DNA of 64,000 nucleotides from Rhizonema sp. PD37 (GCA_029379215.1 JAQYWO010000007.1:1-64000), one strand, 5' to 3'. Shown: positions 42,403 through 52,024, counted from the first letter of the stretch. Made by a program: numbers and translations. The notes: generated from the letters alone by a model not told the origin.

Positions 42403-44556
42403 TTACACATTTCCAGCCAAAGCCATCTCCATCAAAATATTTTGGGAACTGCGTTCTACGTCCGATTCGGGACGGCGTTGGACGTAGCTACCGTCTGATT
42501 GCAAATCCCATGCTTGGCGGTTGTCTGTCAACATGATATCTAAGATCTCTTTCAAGTATTTGACTAGACTTGAATCTGCTATAGGAGTGATTGCTTCCAC
42601 ACGTTTATCTAAGTTACGAGGCATCCAGTCAGCACTGCCGATGAATACTTCCTCATGTCCATTATTGTTAAAGTAAAAGATGCGGGAGTGTTCTAGGTAA
42701 CGCCCAATAATGCTGATGACTTGAATATTCTCACTTACTCCTTTGACTCCAGGGCGTAGACAGCAAATACCGCGTATAATTAAGTCAATTTTAACCCCAG
42801 CTTGAGAAGCTGCGTACAGAGTTTGAATGATTTGTGGATCAACTAATGAATTCATCTTGGCAATAATCCGAGCGGATTTGCCTTTTTGTGCGTTTTCCGT
42901 TTCACGCTGAATTAAGGAAATCATGCGCGAGCGTAGATTCACCGGAGCTACTAACAGTTGGCGGTAGGAGTGCTGTCGGGAGAACCCTGTCAAGTAGTTA
43001 AACAAATCTGTTAAGTCATATCCCAAGTCTTCTCGGCAACTCAATAATCCCAAGTCAGTGTAAAGTCTGGCAGTTTTTGGATTGTAGTTACCCGTGCCAA
43101 TGTGGACGTAGCGACGAATGCGATCGCCTTCTTGACGTACCACCAGAACAATTTTTGTATGAGTTTTTAAACCGACGACGCCGTACACCACATGCACACC
43201 CGCATTTTCTAACTTGCGTGCCCAGTTAATGTTGTTTTGCTCATCAAAGCGGGCTTTAAGTTCCACCAAAGCAACGACTTGCTTGCCATTTTCTGCTGCT
43301 GCCATCAAAGCTGTGACAATAGGTGAGTCAAATGAGGTACGGTACAGCGTCATCTTGATTGTCAATACATCTGGATCGGCGGCAGCTTGAATAATAAACT
43401 GTTGGACAGATGCCGTGAAGGAGATGTAAGGATTATGTACCATTAAGTCCTGAGTACGAATCACCGAGAAAAAATCTTTGACATCGTCTACAAGCGGTGA
43501 TGTTGTCTGGCTGCCAAGTTCGTTGATCAATTTTAGACGAGGATGTATTACAGCAGTCCATGGTCGATCTTTTAGTTCTGGAAGCGGTAATGCCATTAAA
43601 GACATTAAATCTTGTAAATTTAGTAACCCCTCCACTCGATAGACATCTGCTTCTGTCAACTTCAGTTCATCCTTCAGCATTTCTACAATTGCTTCTGGAG
43701 CAGAGGCTTGAATTTCCAACCGTACCACAAAACCATCGAGACGACGTTTGCGGATTTCCTGTTGGATCGCCAGCAATAAATCATTTCCTTCATCCTCCTG
43801 TATTGGGAAATCGGCATCCCGATTAATTCGGAAGAAGTAATACTCTTGAATTTTCATCCCGTGGAATAACAACTCTAGATTATGAGCAATGACTTGTTCT
43901 AGAGGTACGCCAGTCCAAACCCCAAGTTGCTCGTTGTGCTGCAACTCTTTTGGAAAGGCAATAAATCGAGGTAAAATACTAGGCACTTTGACCCTAGCAA
44001 AACGTTCAACCATAGTCGTAGGATCTTTGACAACCACTGCCAAATTGAGACTTTGGTTAGAAATTAGGGGAAATGGATGCCCTGTATCAACTGCTAAGGG
44101 CGTGAGGACAGGAAAAACACGCTCTTCAAAGTAGCTTTGTAGATAAGATCTTCCCTCTTGAGTAATGTCACTGTAATTGAGAATGCCAATGCCGTATTCA
44201 GCTAACTTGGGACGCAGTTCTTGCTCGAAGTGGCGATGCTGAAGCTTGACGATTTCGCGGAGGCTTTGGCTAATTGCATCTAACTGTTCTTGAGGTGTAC
44301 GTCCATCTGGCGTTAATTGGCTGAGTTGTGCTTCTACCTGCTCTTTTAGAGTTGAAACTCTTACCATGAAGAATTCATCTAAGTTGGAGCTAAAAATTGC
44401 CATAAACTTCAGACGTTCCAAAAACGGTGTTCGGGAATCTAGTGCTTCATGTAGCACCCGATTATTGAACTCTAGCCAACTCAAATCCCGATTGAAATAA
44501 TATTGGGGATCGCTCAAATTAATGTTTGATTCTATGTGGTGCTTTTGCTTAGCCAT
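42403..44556 (-). CDS. ppk1: Polyphosphate kinase 1
   Basis: A 717-residue PPK1, which makes polyphosphate from ATP. The order is the N-terminal domain (YYFNRDLSWLEFNNRVLHEA), the head domain, and two catalytic C-terminal domains. Visible landmarks: VRVSTLKEQVE (N-domain), DVKDFFSVIRTQDLMVHNPY, the MTLYRTSFDSPIV segment, the autophosphorylated His in YVHIGTGNYNPKTARLYTDLGL (about 490-500), and IIRGICCLRPGVKG. Start ATG 44556, AKQKHHIESN. It converges with rbfA 11 bases apart. Polyphosphate is a phosphate store in cyanobacteria. Confidence 0.97.
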   Translation of the reverse strand: MAKQKHHIESNINLSDPQYYFNRDLSWLEFNNRVLHEALDSRTPFLERLKFMAIFSSNLDEFFMVRVSTLKEQVEAQLSQLTPDGRTPQEQLDAISQSLREIVKLQHRHFEQELRPKLAEYGIGILNYSDITQEGRSYLQSYFEERVFPVLTPLAVDTGHPFPLISNQSLNLAVVVKDPTTMVERFARVKVPSILPRFIAFPKELQHNEQLGVWTGVPLEQVIAHNLELLFHGMKIQEYYFFRINRDADFPIQEDEGNDLLLAIQQEIRKRRLDGFVVRLEIQASAPEAIVEMLKDELKLTEADVYRVEGLLNLQDLMSLMALPLPELKDRPWTAVIHPRLKLINELGSQTTSPLVDDVKDFFSVIRTQDLMVHNPYISFTASVQQFIIQAAADPDVLTIKMTLYRTSFDSPIVTALMAAAENGKQVVALVELKARFDEQNNINWARKLENAGVHVVYGVVGLKTHTKIVLVVRQEGDRIRRYVHIGTGNYNPKTARLYTDLGLLSCREDLGYDLTDLFNYLTGFSRQHSYRQLLVAPVNLRSRMISLIQRETENAQKGKSARIIAKMNSLVDPQIIQTLYAASQAGVKIDLIIRGICCLRPGVKGVSENIQVISIIGRYLEHSRIFYFNNNGHEEVFIGSADWMPRNLDKRVEAITPIADSSLVKYLKEILDIMLTDNRQAWDLQSDGSYVQRRPESDVERSSQNILMEMALAGNV

Positions 44557-45375
44557 ACTTTTATCTATTCTCCAATTTTCCTTTAATCAAACTTATAGCA
44601 AAGAATGAGTAATCAGCTTTATTCGTAAATTTTTATGATCTATTTTTTTGTTTATGCTTATTTGCTTGATCAATGATTACTTTCGTGAAGTTACTTTTCT
44701 ATTTGTTCAAGTTATATTTTATTTAGAAGTACTAAATAAAAGACTGGCTCGCAGTTGCACTCTAGAGGGCAATTTTTAGATAAAGTCGGCGCGAGAAAAG
44801 CTTCTAAGATCTCGAGCTTTCTATAAATGGAAAACAGTCTTCAGGGCGTTCACATGTACGGTATTCCCATTCGCTTATCAAAGACACTACTGAGAAGAAC
44901 ACGGCTGTTTGCTTTTGCCAATATAGCGCTTCTCAATTGGGTTAACCGCAACACTTTGAGAGGGCGAACAGCCGTGACGCTCGTTCCGACGCTCCTCCGT
45001 CGAAGATCGCTGCGAAGATCGCCCCTACAGTGCATTTCATCCAAACGAGAACTGCTATATTGTGGTTCATAGAGAGTGAAAACGGCTAGAAAATTAAGAG
45101 CGCTAAAGCGCAACTACAAACCTTATTATAAGTGTTCAACGTGACTTCATTTCACATATTTTTACAAAGAATATTCAACTTTGTTTTATAATTTTAACTA
45201 TGAAATAAACTACACTTAATTAATTCTTAATCATGAAATATTATGCTGATGAATGTTGACAGGCTAGAGTTTTTTTCTTCAAATATCAACTGTTGGGAGC
45301 AATATCTACAAAGTAGCTTTGAACTATTCTTTCGCTTCTGAAAGAATAGTTAGGTTGGAAAACTGTAAATAAGAA
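44557..45375. other. 819-bp region without a gene, with dispersed repeat
   Basis: No credible gene; frames at 44827-45113 on both strands are shadows of the repeat at 44978-45014. Around 44960-45025 GGGCGAAC and GATCGCCC flank this repeat, forming a longer imperfect hairpin. The rest is AT-rich (44600-44720 and 45130-45330). The ppk1 promoter should be in the first 150 bases. Confidence 0.5.
44978..45014. repeat. 37-bp dispersed palindromic repeat, copy 1
   Basis: A 37-bp sequence, CGCTCGTTCCGACGCTCCTC followed by CGTCGAAGATCGCTGCG, identical to the copy at 62881-62917. The internal CGACG/CGTCG forms a small stem. It is embedded in different outer arms at the two sites, as expected of modular repeat elements in Nostocales. 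Confidence 0.85.
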
Positions 45376-46560
45376 TTAAGCGATACTTCCTCGCTTGCGT
45401 GCTTCTTTGTAAGAAGTGCCGACATTTTTCAAACCAGCTTTAATCATTTGTCTTTCTAGTACGGCAAAGAAGCGGGCTTTGTCTGCGCCACGGACTACTG
45501 CTTGATTGTGTGCTTCGGCGATCGCTACTGGATAGCCATACCCTTTTTGTACTTGACCTAACATCAGTCCTAGTGCTTCGTCAAATAGTGTTGTGTTTTC
45601 TGCTACCCAAGCTGGAATTTCTATCCGGGCAATTTCGGTACCAACATGAATGTAACAAAAATAAATTTGCTGATCCCCGTACATCTCGAGAATACGGGCA
45701 TTACTGCGCCACAGGGGGCCACGTTGTCCTGGTTTGAGTTGAGTCGCCCAAAGGGCAGTGTCTCGCAGAGGTTCAAACACCTTGCAAGGGACTTTTTCCG
45801 CTTGATTGGGGCAAAAACTAGCACAGTCGGGAACTGGATGGGAACAAGCCAAAAGACGCAAAAAGTTCATTCCTTCGACGTTGCGGGAGGCGCTGAGATA
45901 TCCCATCAAAGGAATTTGCGCGAGCCGTAACTGCTGCCAAGCTTCTAAAATGGGAGGTAAAATGCGATCACGTGCATCAGCTGGTAGTTGTTCTAAAAAC
46001 CAGTAAATTAACGAACCATCGACCATTGCTAAGGTAGGTACTGCTTGACGATCCGCTTTCATGCCGCATGCAAGTTCTGCTAACACCGTTGTTTCACTCG
46101 CTGTGCGGCGAAAACTCATCCATTCCTCAGTGCGAATACCCCACTGACGAGAAACATATAAATCCTCAGTCCGGTAAAATACTTCTGGTAAACTATCAAG
46201 CAACGGGTGAAGATTTTGTCCGTAGTGTAAAACAACTCTACCAATGTTGAGGAGATAGCAGTAGGCAATTTCGTGGTGACTGGGGGCAATTTGGGAACCG
46301 TCAGTCGCAACAACCGTATGGGTTTTCGGAGGAATAGGCAGATCGATGCAGGTGCTGAGTGGTTCCATCGGAGTCGCATTGGCAAATATAATGCGATCGC
46401 GCCATTGCTGCTGGAGTTGCACTAACTTTTCTTGAGACTCAATAGCACTTTTGAAATGTTTTTGAGCCAATTCTAAACGTTGACGACTAGCAGCAGCTTC
46501 TACAGTCAAATGTTGACTTAGGCCCTGCATTTGTCCTGCAAGTTTGGTAAGGTCAAGCAT
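45376..46560 (-). CDS. NurA-domain nuclease-like protein
   Basis: A 394-residue protein with a NurA domain, a nuclease fold that in archaea works with HerA in DNA end resection. The domain has VATDGSQIAPS (first Asp, about 80-90), LAMVDGSLIYWFL (second, about 180-190) and a C-terminal YPVAIAEAHNQAVV (about 345-358); acidic/metal residues look conserved. Before it lies a coiled-coil start (ASRQRLELAQKHFKSAIESQEKLV). ATG 46560 (MLDLTKLAGQM) fits the family start. Cyanobacteria have such genes widely without a nearby HerA, as here; their function is not established. Confidence 0.83.
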   Translation of the reverse strand: MLDLTKLAGQMQGLSQHLTVEAAASRQRLELAQKHFKSAIESQEKLVQLQQQWRDRIIFANATPMEPLSTCIDLPIPPKTHTVVATDGSQIAPSHHEIAYCYLLNIGRVVLHYGQNLHPLLDSLPEVFYRTEDLYVSRQWGIRTEEWMSFRRTASETTVLAELACGMKADRQAVPTLAMVDGSLIYWFLEQLPADARDRILPPILEAWQQLRLAQIPLMGYLSASRNVEGMNFLRLLACSHPVPDCASFCPNQAEKVPCKVFEPLRDTALWATQLKPGQRGPLWRSNARILEMYGDQQIYFCYIHVGTEIARIEIPAWVAENTTLFDEALGLMLGQVQKGYGYPVAIAEAHNQAVVRGADKARFFAVLERQMIKAGLKNVGTSYKEARKRGSIA

Positions 46561-46657
46561 GATAGGAAAGAGTAGGGGCGGGTTTAATAGAATATTAGAA
46601 AGCAAATGCAACATCTTACAAAACCCGCCCCCACAAGAGGCGCGGAGTTTGCTATTA

Positions 46658-46697
46658 GTTGTTAATTGTTAATTGTTAATTGTTGATTGTTGATTTT
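46658..46697. repeat. TTGTTAA-type short tandem repeats
   Basis: Five or six units of GTTAATT/GTTGATT follow each other here. At 46721-46768 the complementary-type array ACTATCAACCATTAACCATCAACC lies in inverted orientation, running into the 3' end of the HAD gene. The two arrays can pair to a long hairpin in the transcript. Confidence 0.75.
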
Positions 46698-46748
46698 TGG
46701 TTTTGTGGGAACAATTTCCACTAACTATCAACCATTAACCATCAACCA

Positions 46749-47546
46749 TCAACTATCAACCATCAACCAATTTGAAAAATCTCCGGCAAACTGAGAAAGA
46801 GATAGTAGCTGAATTCGTGGGTCATTTTGGGCAGTTACTTTATCTGCCGGAGTATTATAACCCCAATCTGCCAGGAACAGTTTTGCATTCTCCAAGTCTG
46901 GCTGCTGTTTAACTAACTGTAATGTTTTCAGTCGGTCTTCTACAAACCACATACAATCTGGAGAAATATTTGCTTCCTGAATCAATGTTCGCAAAATCTC
47001 ATATTTCGGACGCTTGACTTCTTTCCCAAAAATCATTTCTCGCTGTAAATTGACTCCTTCTTTTTCTATGAGTTGCTGTACGAAGCGCCCTTCTTTAGTA
47101 GATATAATGTATAGCTTGACTGAACTAGCAATAGTTGCTTTGAGTTTATCTATTATACCCGGATAAAACCGATGTAAACCGAGCCAACCATCTAAATCTC
47201 TAGTTATCCACTCATCTCGGACTTTATCTAAACCCGTACTCAATTCTGCTGCTTTCAGATTGTCTTTGGTGAGAAGTTCTTGAGCAATGCTTTCCCATTC
47301 TTGGAAAATTTTTTCTTCGGCAATTCCTTCGACTAAGGCTTTAATCAGAATTGGCATTTCCCATCCTGTTTCAATGACTGGCCTGACTCGATAGAATTTA
47401 GAAGCTAAATCGTCTGGTGGTGTCTGGTTATCTTGCGACCAAATTTGACAATAGGTAAGCCAAGCAACATCAAAATACTCAATCAGTCCGTTGCAAATGA
47501 CACCATCGAAGTCTAGGGCGAGAATTGTAGGAGTGCTTGCCGTCAT
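46749..47546 (-). CDS. HAD-superfamily hydrolase
   Basis: A 265-residue haloacid dehalogenase-type phosphatase. Motif I LALDFDGVICNG gives the nucleophile D12 and acid D14; motif II is VKLYIISTKE (Ser/Thr); motif III the Lys in GKEVKRPKYEIL; motif IV MWFVEDRLKTL with the acidic pair. An alpha-helical cap lies between motif I and II (20-160). Substrate unknown. ATG 47546 is placed 10 residues before the nucleophile; the 28-codon upstream extension looks random. The last codons come from a dispersed short repeat. Confidence 0.85.
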   Translation of the reverse strand: MTASTPTILALDFDGVICNGLIEYFDVAWLTYCQIWSQDNQTPPDDLASKFYRVRPVIETGWEMPILIKALVEGIAEEKIFQEWESIAQELLTKDNLKAAELSTGLDKVRDEWITRDLDGWLGLHRFYPGIIDKLKATIASSVKLYIISTKEGRFVQQLIEKEGVNLQREMIFGKEVKRPKYEILRTLIQEANISPDCMWFVEDRLKTLQLVKQQPDLENAKLFLADWGYNTPADKVTAQNDPRIQLLSLSQFAGDFSNWLMVDS

Positions 47547-47952
47547 TTTTTTGAGGATTAAAACTGCTGCTGTCAGCTTACCTAAGTTTTCGCCTCCTCG
47601 TCTCTTAACTCTCCTTAAGCATATTGCCAAGAAATAAATGCCCAGCCGTATTGGGGAATATTGCGCGAAGCTCGCCGGGGGAAACTTCCCCCGGCAGACT
47701 TCGCGACTACGACGAGAGATCTAGAATGAACTGCTGGGCATTTATTTTTATGGATCACTCTAAAAGCTGATTACAGAGTGTAATGTCTCTGTGTAGCACT
47801 ATCAAAAGTTACATTCAAACCACTTAAATTGTTTCACTTTGTTTCGCTGAATCAACTGGAAATAATGCAAAACGACAACATACTAGCTAGCAAAATCAAC
47901 CTTAAATCGAAATAAAAACCCGTTAGAACCGCTCTAGTGGGTACAATCGAAA
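47547..47952. other. 406-bp region with a GC-rich palindrome
   Basis: The region holds a palindrome at 47664-47705: CGCGAAG ... CTTCGCG arms with GCCGGGGGAAACTTCCCCCGGC inside. The same hairpin (arms inverted, one base different at the tip) is inside the MITE-like element at 15009-15049. A terminator for the SGNH gene is at 47914-47942. No gene seen. Confidence 0.6.
47914..47942 (-). terminator. Terminator of the SGNH hydrolase gene (repeat type)
   Basis: On the - strand, ACCCACTAGAGCGGTTCTAACGGGTTTTTATTT follows the SGNH stop by 10 bases: a stem around a GCGG tip, then a T run. The core AGAGCGGTTCTA(A/G)CGGGTTTTT occurs again at 51993-52024, so it is a repeat-type terminator. Confidence 0.65.
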
Positions 47953-48867
47953 TTATAAAAACTTGAGACTTGAAGAAATGGAAAGTCTCTTGAATGCTGC
48001 TTCTGCTAATATCCGATGGGCAGTAGTTGTCGGATGAATACCGTCCCAGAACAAAAAATTCTCTGGACGATCGCAGGTAGTAAGATTGTTGAGACAGGCA
48101 GTAGTCACATTAGTCAAACCAAATTTCTCTGGATTTGTAATCGCTTCTTTATAGAGAGAATTCACATCAAATTCGATAATTTGGGTGTGAGAATCTAGCT
48201 TTTGGTTGAGAATATCAAGGGATTTTGCCAAGCTGAGATTATGGGCGATCGTCAAGGAAGTAAGAATAGTGGAATTGGGATGATGACTTGTGGCTGGAAC
48301 TTTACCCAAATCCGGCAAGTTAGCAACCATAATTTTTTTCGCACCTACCTTGACGAGAGACTCGACTGCCCTTAATAAATCTTCGATGGACTGTGTCGGA
48401 TTAGCCGCACCATAAAGATAATCATTAGCACCCGCCCAGAGAATATAAAGCGCATTTGGATTTGCCTTGCGATTAGCTTTTGTCAAGCTATCCACTTGCG
48501 CTAACAAGCCAGGAACTCCATTCATACTAACTTCGCCTGTAGTCGCACCACCATAGCTGAAATTAGTATTTGGTTTAAGATTTAACTCCAGCATCGAGGC
48601 AAGATATTCTACCCAAACCAAACCATTAGAAAAACGCCCTTGAAAGTAGGGAGGGCTGGGGGGATGTGTTCCACCTGTAGCGCGAAATACGTTACCTGTA
48701 TCCGAAAGGCTATCGCCAAAAACATAGAGTTCGTTGATTTTATCAGAACTCTGTATAGAAGCAGCCATTAGCATAATGAAAGATAAAAGTGCAAGTCCGA
48801 CAATAAAAGTCCTTTTTTTCACGATTCCAGTTACTTTCCATGGAAACTCAAAAACCTTCCTCTTCAT
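47953..48867 (-). CDS. SGNH/GDSL hydrolase, exported
   Basis: A 304-residue GDSL-type esterase/lipase. Block I is VFGDSLSDTGNVF with the nucleophile S53; block II around SYGGATTGEVSMNGVPG; block III GANDYLYGAANP; block V FWDGIHPTTTAH with the catalytic Asp and His. A TM/signal segment at about 20-37 (FIVGLALLSFIMLMAAS) implies export. The start at 48867 places 19 charged residues before this segment; a GTG 15 codons on (KKRTFIVG) is an alternative. Substrate unknown; relatives act on lipids, or acetyl groups of polysaccharides. Confidence 0.88.
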   Translation of the reverse strand: MKRKVFEFPWKVTGIVKKRTFIVGLALLSFIMLMAASIQSSDKINELYVFGDSLSDTGNVFRATGGTHPPSPPYFQGRFSNGLVWVEYLASMLELNLKPNTNFSYGGATTGEVSMNGVPGLLAQVDSLTKANRKANPNALYILWAGANDYLYGAANPTQSIEDLLRAVESLVKVGAKKIMVANLPDLGKVPATSHHPNSTILTSLTIAHNLSLAKSLDILNQKLDSHTQIIEFDVNSLYKEAITNPEKFGLTNVTTACLNNLTTCDRPENFLFWDGIHPTTTAHRILAEAAFKRLSISSSLKFL

Positions 48868-49120
48868 TTGAGGAAAAAGGTTTTAGGAAAAAAAGTCGTG
48901 GTTCAGACTCTTTTAACTTAACTTAACAATAATTTATCTGGAGGGGATTAACCGTACTTCCGTTATGTGGTTGTACCAAAAGCAACGCGAGCAGCACCTA
49001 CCATCCGTAAATCGCTTGACTTTTTCAACTCTTGTTGGGGAGTAATTACCAAAAATTAGTGGTTAGTCGTTAATTCTTTTGGTGAAGACTAAAACTAACA
49101 ACTCTCTTTCTCTGTGACAA

Positions 49121-50269
49121 ATGAAACGCATTACCAACTGGCTAGAAACTCATGCTTGTGTCCCTGCATACGGTGGATGGGTACTCATGGGTATTTCTAT
49201 TTGCTTTTTAGGAGCTGGCATCAATACTATGGCTGGCTGGCTATATGTTATCAGTGGCGTGAGTTTTGCCCTACTGAGTGTAGCAGCTATCTTACCGCCG
49301 CGATCGCTTTTGGGTCTTGCTGTCAATCGCCAGCCAATCCAGCCAGTGACAGCCGGGGACGATCTTGCAGTTGAAGTAGAAATCTTCAATCGGGCAAAGC
49401 AACCTGTCAGTTTACTGCAAGTTGAGGATATATTGCCATTTGTTCTAGGCAAACCTATAAAGAAGTCAATAGAAACAATTCCTACAGGCGGCAGTTATAA
49501 ATGGATATACTACCATCCTGCCGAGAAACGAGGTGTCTATCGGTGGCATAAAGTTGAACTTGGCACTGGTGCGCCTTTGGGATTGTTCTGGTGTCGTCGT
49601 TTGCACTCTGCTGCGGCAACGGCGATTGTCTATCCTCTTGTTTTACCTCTGACTAGCTGTCCCCTAGTGGATCAAATGGGACAACAAGACAGTCTTAAAG
49701 GCAATCCTCTGGGGAAACCTTTACAACTAGCATCCGTTGGGCTAACGCGATCGCTTCGTCCCTACCGCACAGGAGATCCCTTACGTCTGATTCATTGGCG
49801 AACTAGTGCCCGCTATGGGGAATTACGGGTACGAGATTTAGAAATGGTTACTGAGGGACAAGATATTATTATCGCCCTTGACAGTGCTGCTAATTGGGAT
49901 GAAATTGACTTTGAACAAGCTGCGATCGCCGCAGCATCGCTATATTTTTACGCACATCGGGCTTCAATGCAGGTGCAATTGTGGACTTCCTCAACGGGTT
50001 TAGTCAAGGGCGATCGTGCTGTTCAAGAAACCTTAGCAGCAACTAATCCTCTAGAGGAAGCTACGAATACACGCCCCGGCTATCCTTTGATTTGGCTGAC
50101 ACAAAATCCGCTCACACTTTCTTCCCTACCTAGCGGCAGTCGTTGGATCTTGTGGCAAAATGTTTCTTCACCGCAAGAACAAGTGGTAGTCAATAAAAAC
50201 TACCCTGGTATTGTATTAGACTCTCAACAACAACTCCAACTGCAATTGCAGAAACCGTTGTATTCATGA
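49121..50269 (+). CDS. DUF58 domain protein
   Basis: A 382-residue DUF58 protein. Two TM segments near the N-terminus (about 18-34 and 39-58) are followed by a periplasmic/cytosolic beta region and the DUF58 signature SLRPYRTGDPLRLIHWRTSARYGELRVRDLE (about 210-240), then a von Willebrand-type fold strand DIIIALDSAANW. Such proteins usually sit in operons with a MoxR AAA+ ATPase and transglutaminase protein; neither is near here. Function unknown but often linked to envelope or complex assembly. HIP1 sites occur within. Confidence 0.88.
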   Translation: MKRITNWLETHACVPAYGGWVLMGISICFLGAGINTMAGWLYVISGVSFALLSVAAILPPRSLLGLAVNRQPIQPVTAGDDLAVEVEIFNRAKQPVSLLQVEDILPFVLGKPIKKSIETIPTGGSYKWIYYHPAEKRGVYRWHKVELGTGAPLGLFWCRRLHSAAATAIVYPLVLPLTSCPLVDQMGQQDSLKGNPLGKPLQLASVGLTRSLRPYRTGDPLRLIHWRTSARYGELRVRDLEMVTEGQDIIIALDSAANWDEIDFEQAAIAAASLYFYAHRASMQVQLWTSSTGLVKGDRAVQETLAATNPLEEATNTRPGYPLIWLTQNPLTLSSLPSGSRWILWQNVSSPQEQVVVNKNYPGIVLDSQQQLQLQLQKPLYS

Positions 50270-50434
50270 CACAAAGCTAGTAGTAAACTGAGAGCGTGTT
50301 GCTACTTGCTACCCCTCTCCCTTTCTCCGCCTACTGAGTTAGGATGCAGAACCAGAGAGTTATCCCTACACAAAGCGCACTTGAGGTGAGGTACAATGCA
50401 AAGAAATATTTAAATTAAGAGCAGCCGACAACTT

Positions 50435-50797
50435 ATGACCTCTTCAGTTAACACAAAATCAAGCGATAAAAGCTTAGAGGCAATGCGGCATTTTTCCGAA
50501 CAATATGCCAAGCGTACTGGAACGTTCTTCTGTTCAGAACCCTCTGTTACCGCAGTTGTGATTGAAGGACTTGCCAAGCATAAAGACGAACTGGGAGCGC
50601 CTTTGTGTCCCTGTCGCCACTATGAAGACAAACGCGCAGAGGTGAGTGCCACATTTTGGAACTGTCCCTGTGTACCCATGCGCGAACGCAATGACTGCCA
50701 CTGTATGCTGTTTCTAACCTCAGACAACGAGTTTGCTGGTGACAAGCAAGAAATTTCTTTTGAAACAATCACACAAGTGCGGGATACTATGGGATGA
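50435..50797 (+). CDS. ftrC: Ferredoxin-thioredoxin reductase, catalytic chain
   Basis: A 120-residue catalytic subunit of ferredoxin:thioredoxin reductase, which passes electrons from photosystem I-reduced ferredoxin to thioredoxin through a 4Fe-4S cluster and an active-site disulfide. All expected cysteines are present: CPC at 58-60, CPC at 77-79 and CHC at 88-90, plus C33. The variable chain (ftrV) is not in the window, as usual in cyanobacteria. It overlaps the next gene by four bases (ATGA), so the two are coupled. Confidence 0.95.
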   Translation: MTSSVNTKSSDKSLEAMRHFSEQYAKRTGTFFCSEPSVTAVVIEGLAKHKDELGAPLCPCRHYEDKRAEVSATFWNCPCVPMRERNDCHCMLFLTSDNEFAGDKQEISFETITQVRDTMG

Positions 50798-51195
50798 GCG
50801 AAGACGTGCCTCAAGAGTTTTGGCAAGGGATAGAACAGTTTAATACAGGGCAGTTCTATGCCTGCCACGATACCTTAGAGGCTCTGTGGATCGAAGCAAC
50901 AGAGCCGGAAAAAACTTTTTATCAAAGTATCTTACAAATTGCAGTGGCTTTGTATCATCTGGGTAACGGCAATTGGCGAGGTGCTGTCATTTTGCTAGGA
51001 GAGGGAAGCAATCGTCTGCGACGTTACCCCTCAATCTACAGCGATATTGATGTCGATGAATTATTGCATCAGAGTACTGCTTTATTAAGTGCGCTGCAAC
51101 AGATAGAGCCAGAAAAAGTTGCCGACTTGAACTTGGGTGATGAAAATTTGCATTTACCTTATATCGTGCGAATCACTGAGGGTGCAGGGGAATAA
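50794..51195 (+). CDS. DUF309 family protein
   Basis: A 133-residue helical protein of the DUF309 family, recognisable by FWQGIEQFNTGQFYACHDTLEALWIEA (about 8-34) with the His-rich helix and FYQSILQIAVALYHLGNGNWRGAVILLGEG (about 41-70). Function unknown; a metal or nucleotide role has been guessed for the family. Start ATG 50794 overlaps the stop of ftrC, an arrangement that suggests a link to redox regulation or just shared transcription. Confidence 0.9.
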   Translation: MSEDVPQEFWQGIEQFNTGQFYACHDTLEALWIEATEPEKTFYQSILQIAVALYHLGNGNWRGAVILLGEGSNRLRRYPSIYSDIDVDELLHQSTALLSALQQIEPEKVADLNLGDENLHLPYIVRITEGAGE

Positions 51196-51534
51196 TTATT
51201 GACACTTTCCTATCTTCTAGATAGGAGATTTTTGAGAGCTAAGCCTAGCTGTTAATATCCCATAAAATCAATTGACTTGGCGGATTCCCAGGCACACAGC
51301 TCTCACGCTTTGAAGAGTACAGTGTTGTCTCCTTTTGCTCGTTGACGGTTCAACGAGCGGCGTTTCAAACAAATAGAATTTTATTTTTTAAGAGCGAATT
51401 TGAGGGCTGTAGACCGATTTCATTTCTCTGAGTTTTTACTTTTTACTTTTGTCTGTTTATTTTCATACCTTCAACAAAAGTGCTGTAAACCATAAGTTCC
51501 AACAGTTTGAGATATTATTTTCAGAGCATAAAAA
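51196..51534. other. 339-bp intergenic region
   Basis: Beyond the terminator at 51208 it holds one perfect hairpin, GCTCGTTGA-CGGT-TCAACGAGC (51339-51360), whose function is unclear. No ORF is supported. Confidence 0.5.
51208..51233 (+). terminator. Terminator of the ftrC-DUF309 operon
   Basis: TCCTATCT and AGATAGGA form a perfect 8-bp stem with a 3-base loop, then GATTTTTGAG. It starts 13 bases past the DUF309 stop. Confidence 0.7.
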
Positions 51535-51954
51535 TCAATTAGCTTGTGGTGGAGGGCTACCGCCATTGCGATCTCGCAGGTAATCCAAGATTTGATTTAT
51601 CGAGGTTCTGAACTCCTGACGGTCAATAGCAGCCTGTTGTCTTTCTTCCGCTGCCTGTTCTCTGTCTCGTTGTATCTCAGTTTGCCAAGCTTGGCGGTCC
51701 ATCGCAGCCTGTTCTCTGTCTCGTTCAGCTTGTAAGGCTAAGATGTCTACTCGATTGGTTACAGAGTTGACGTTTTCAGTGAGTTGCTGGATGTTGGCAA
51801 CCAGTACATCAATGGTCGCACTTTGAGCATTCATGTTCGCTCCTATTGTTGCAATGGCATCATTTTGAGCGAGTACAGTTTCCCCAATGTTGGCGAATAA
51901 GTTTTCTAAGCGGTTTAAACGATCTTCTACAGTTGGTGGTTGATTTGTTGTCAT
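51535..51954 (-). CDS. Coiled-coil protein, unknown
   Basis: A 139-residue hydrophilic protein, almost all heptad coiled coil: DRLNRLENLFANIGETVLAQND, then repeated (Q/D)REQAAMDRQ/ERQQAAIDRQ units (about 82-115), ending NGGSPPPQAN. Start at 51954 (MTTNQPPTVEDRLNR) is preferred over four extra codons. Small DivIVA/SMC-like or phage-tail-like coiled coils of this kind occur in many Nostocales genomes in several copies. I cannot assign a function. Confidence 0.65.
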   Translation of the reverse strand: MTTNQPPTVEDRLNRLENLFANIGETVLAQNDAIATIGANMNAQSATIDVLVANIQQLTENVNSVTNRVDILALQAERDREQAAMDRQAWQTEIQRDREQAAEERQQAAIDRQEFRTSINQILDYLRDRNGGSPPPQAN

Positions 51955-51992
51955 GGGGAGTCTCAAATCTCAAGTTTAATAATCTTGATTGT

Positions 51993-52024
51993 ACCCACTC
52001 AAGAGCGGTTCTAGCGGGTTTTTT
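51993..52024 (+). terminator. Repeat-type terminator-like hairpin
   Basis: ACCCACTCAAGAGCGGTTCTAGCGGGTTTTTT on the + strand, matching the SGNH terminator at 47914 in its core. No + strand gene ends just before it, so it is probably a dispersed copy. Confidence 0.5.

Noticed and set aside
44827..45113. Two overlapping ORFs on opposite strands upstream of ppk1
   Set aside because: Both run through the 37-bp palindromic repeat and have low-complexity Arg/Leu content; no family resemblance.
46650..46770. Possible CRISPR array
   Set aside because: The units are only 7 bp with no spacers; they are ordinary cyanobacterial short tandem repeats. No cas genes and no true CRISPR arrays were seen anywhere in the window.
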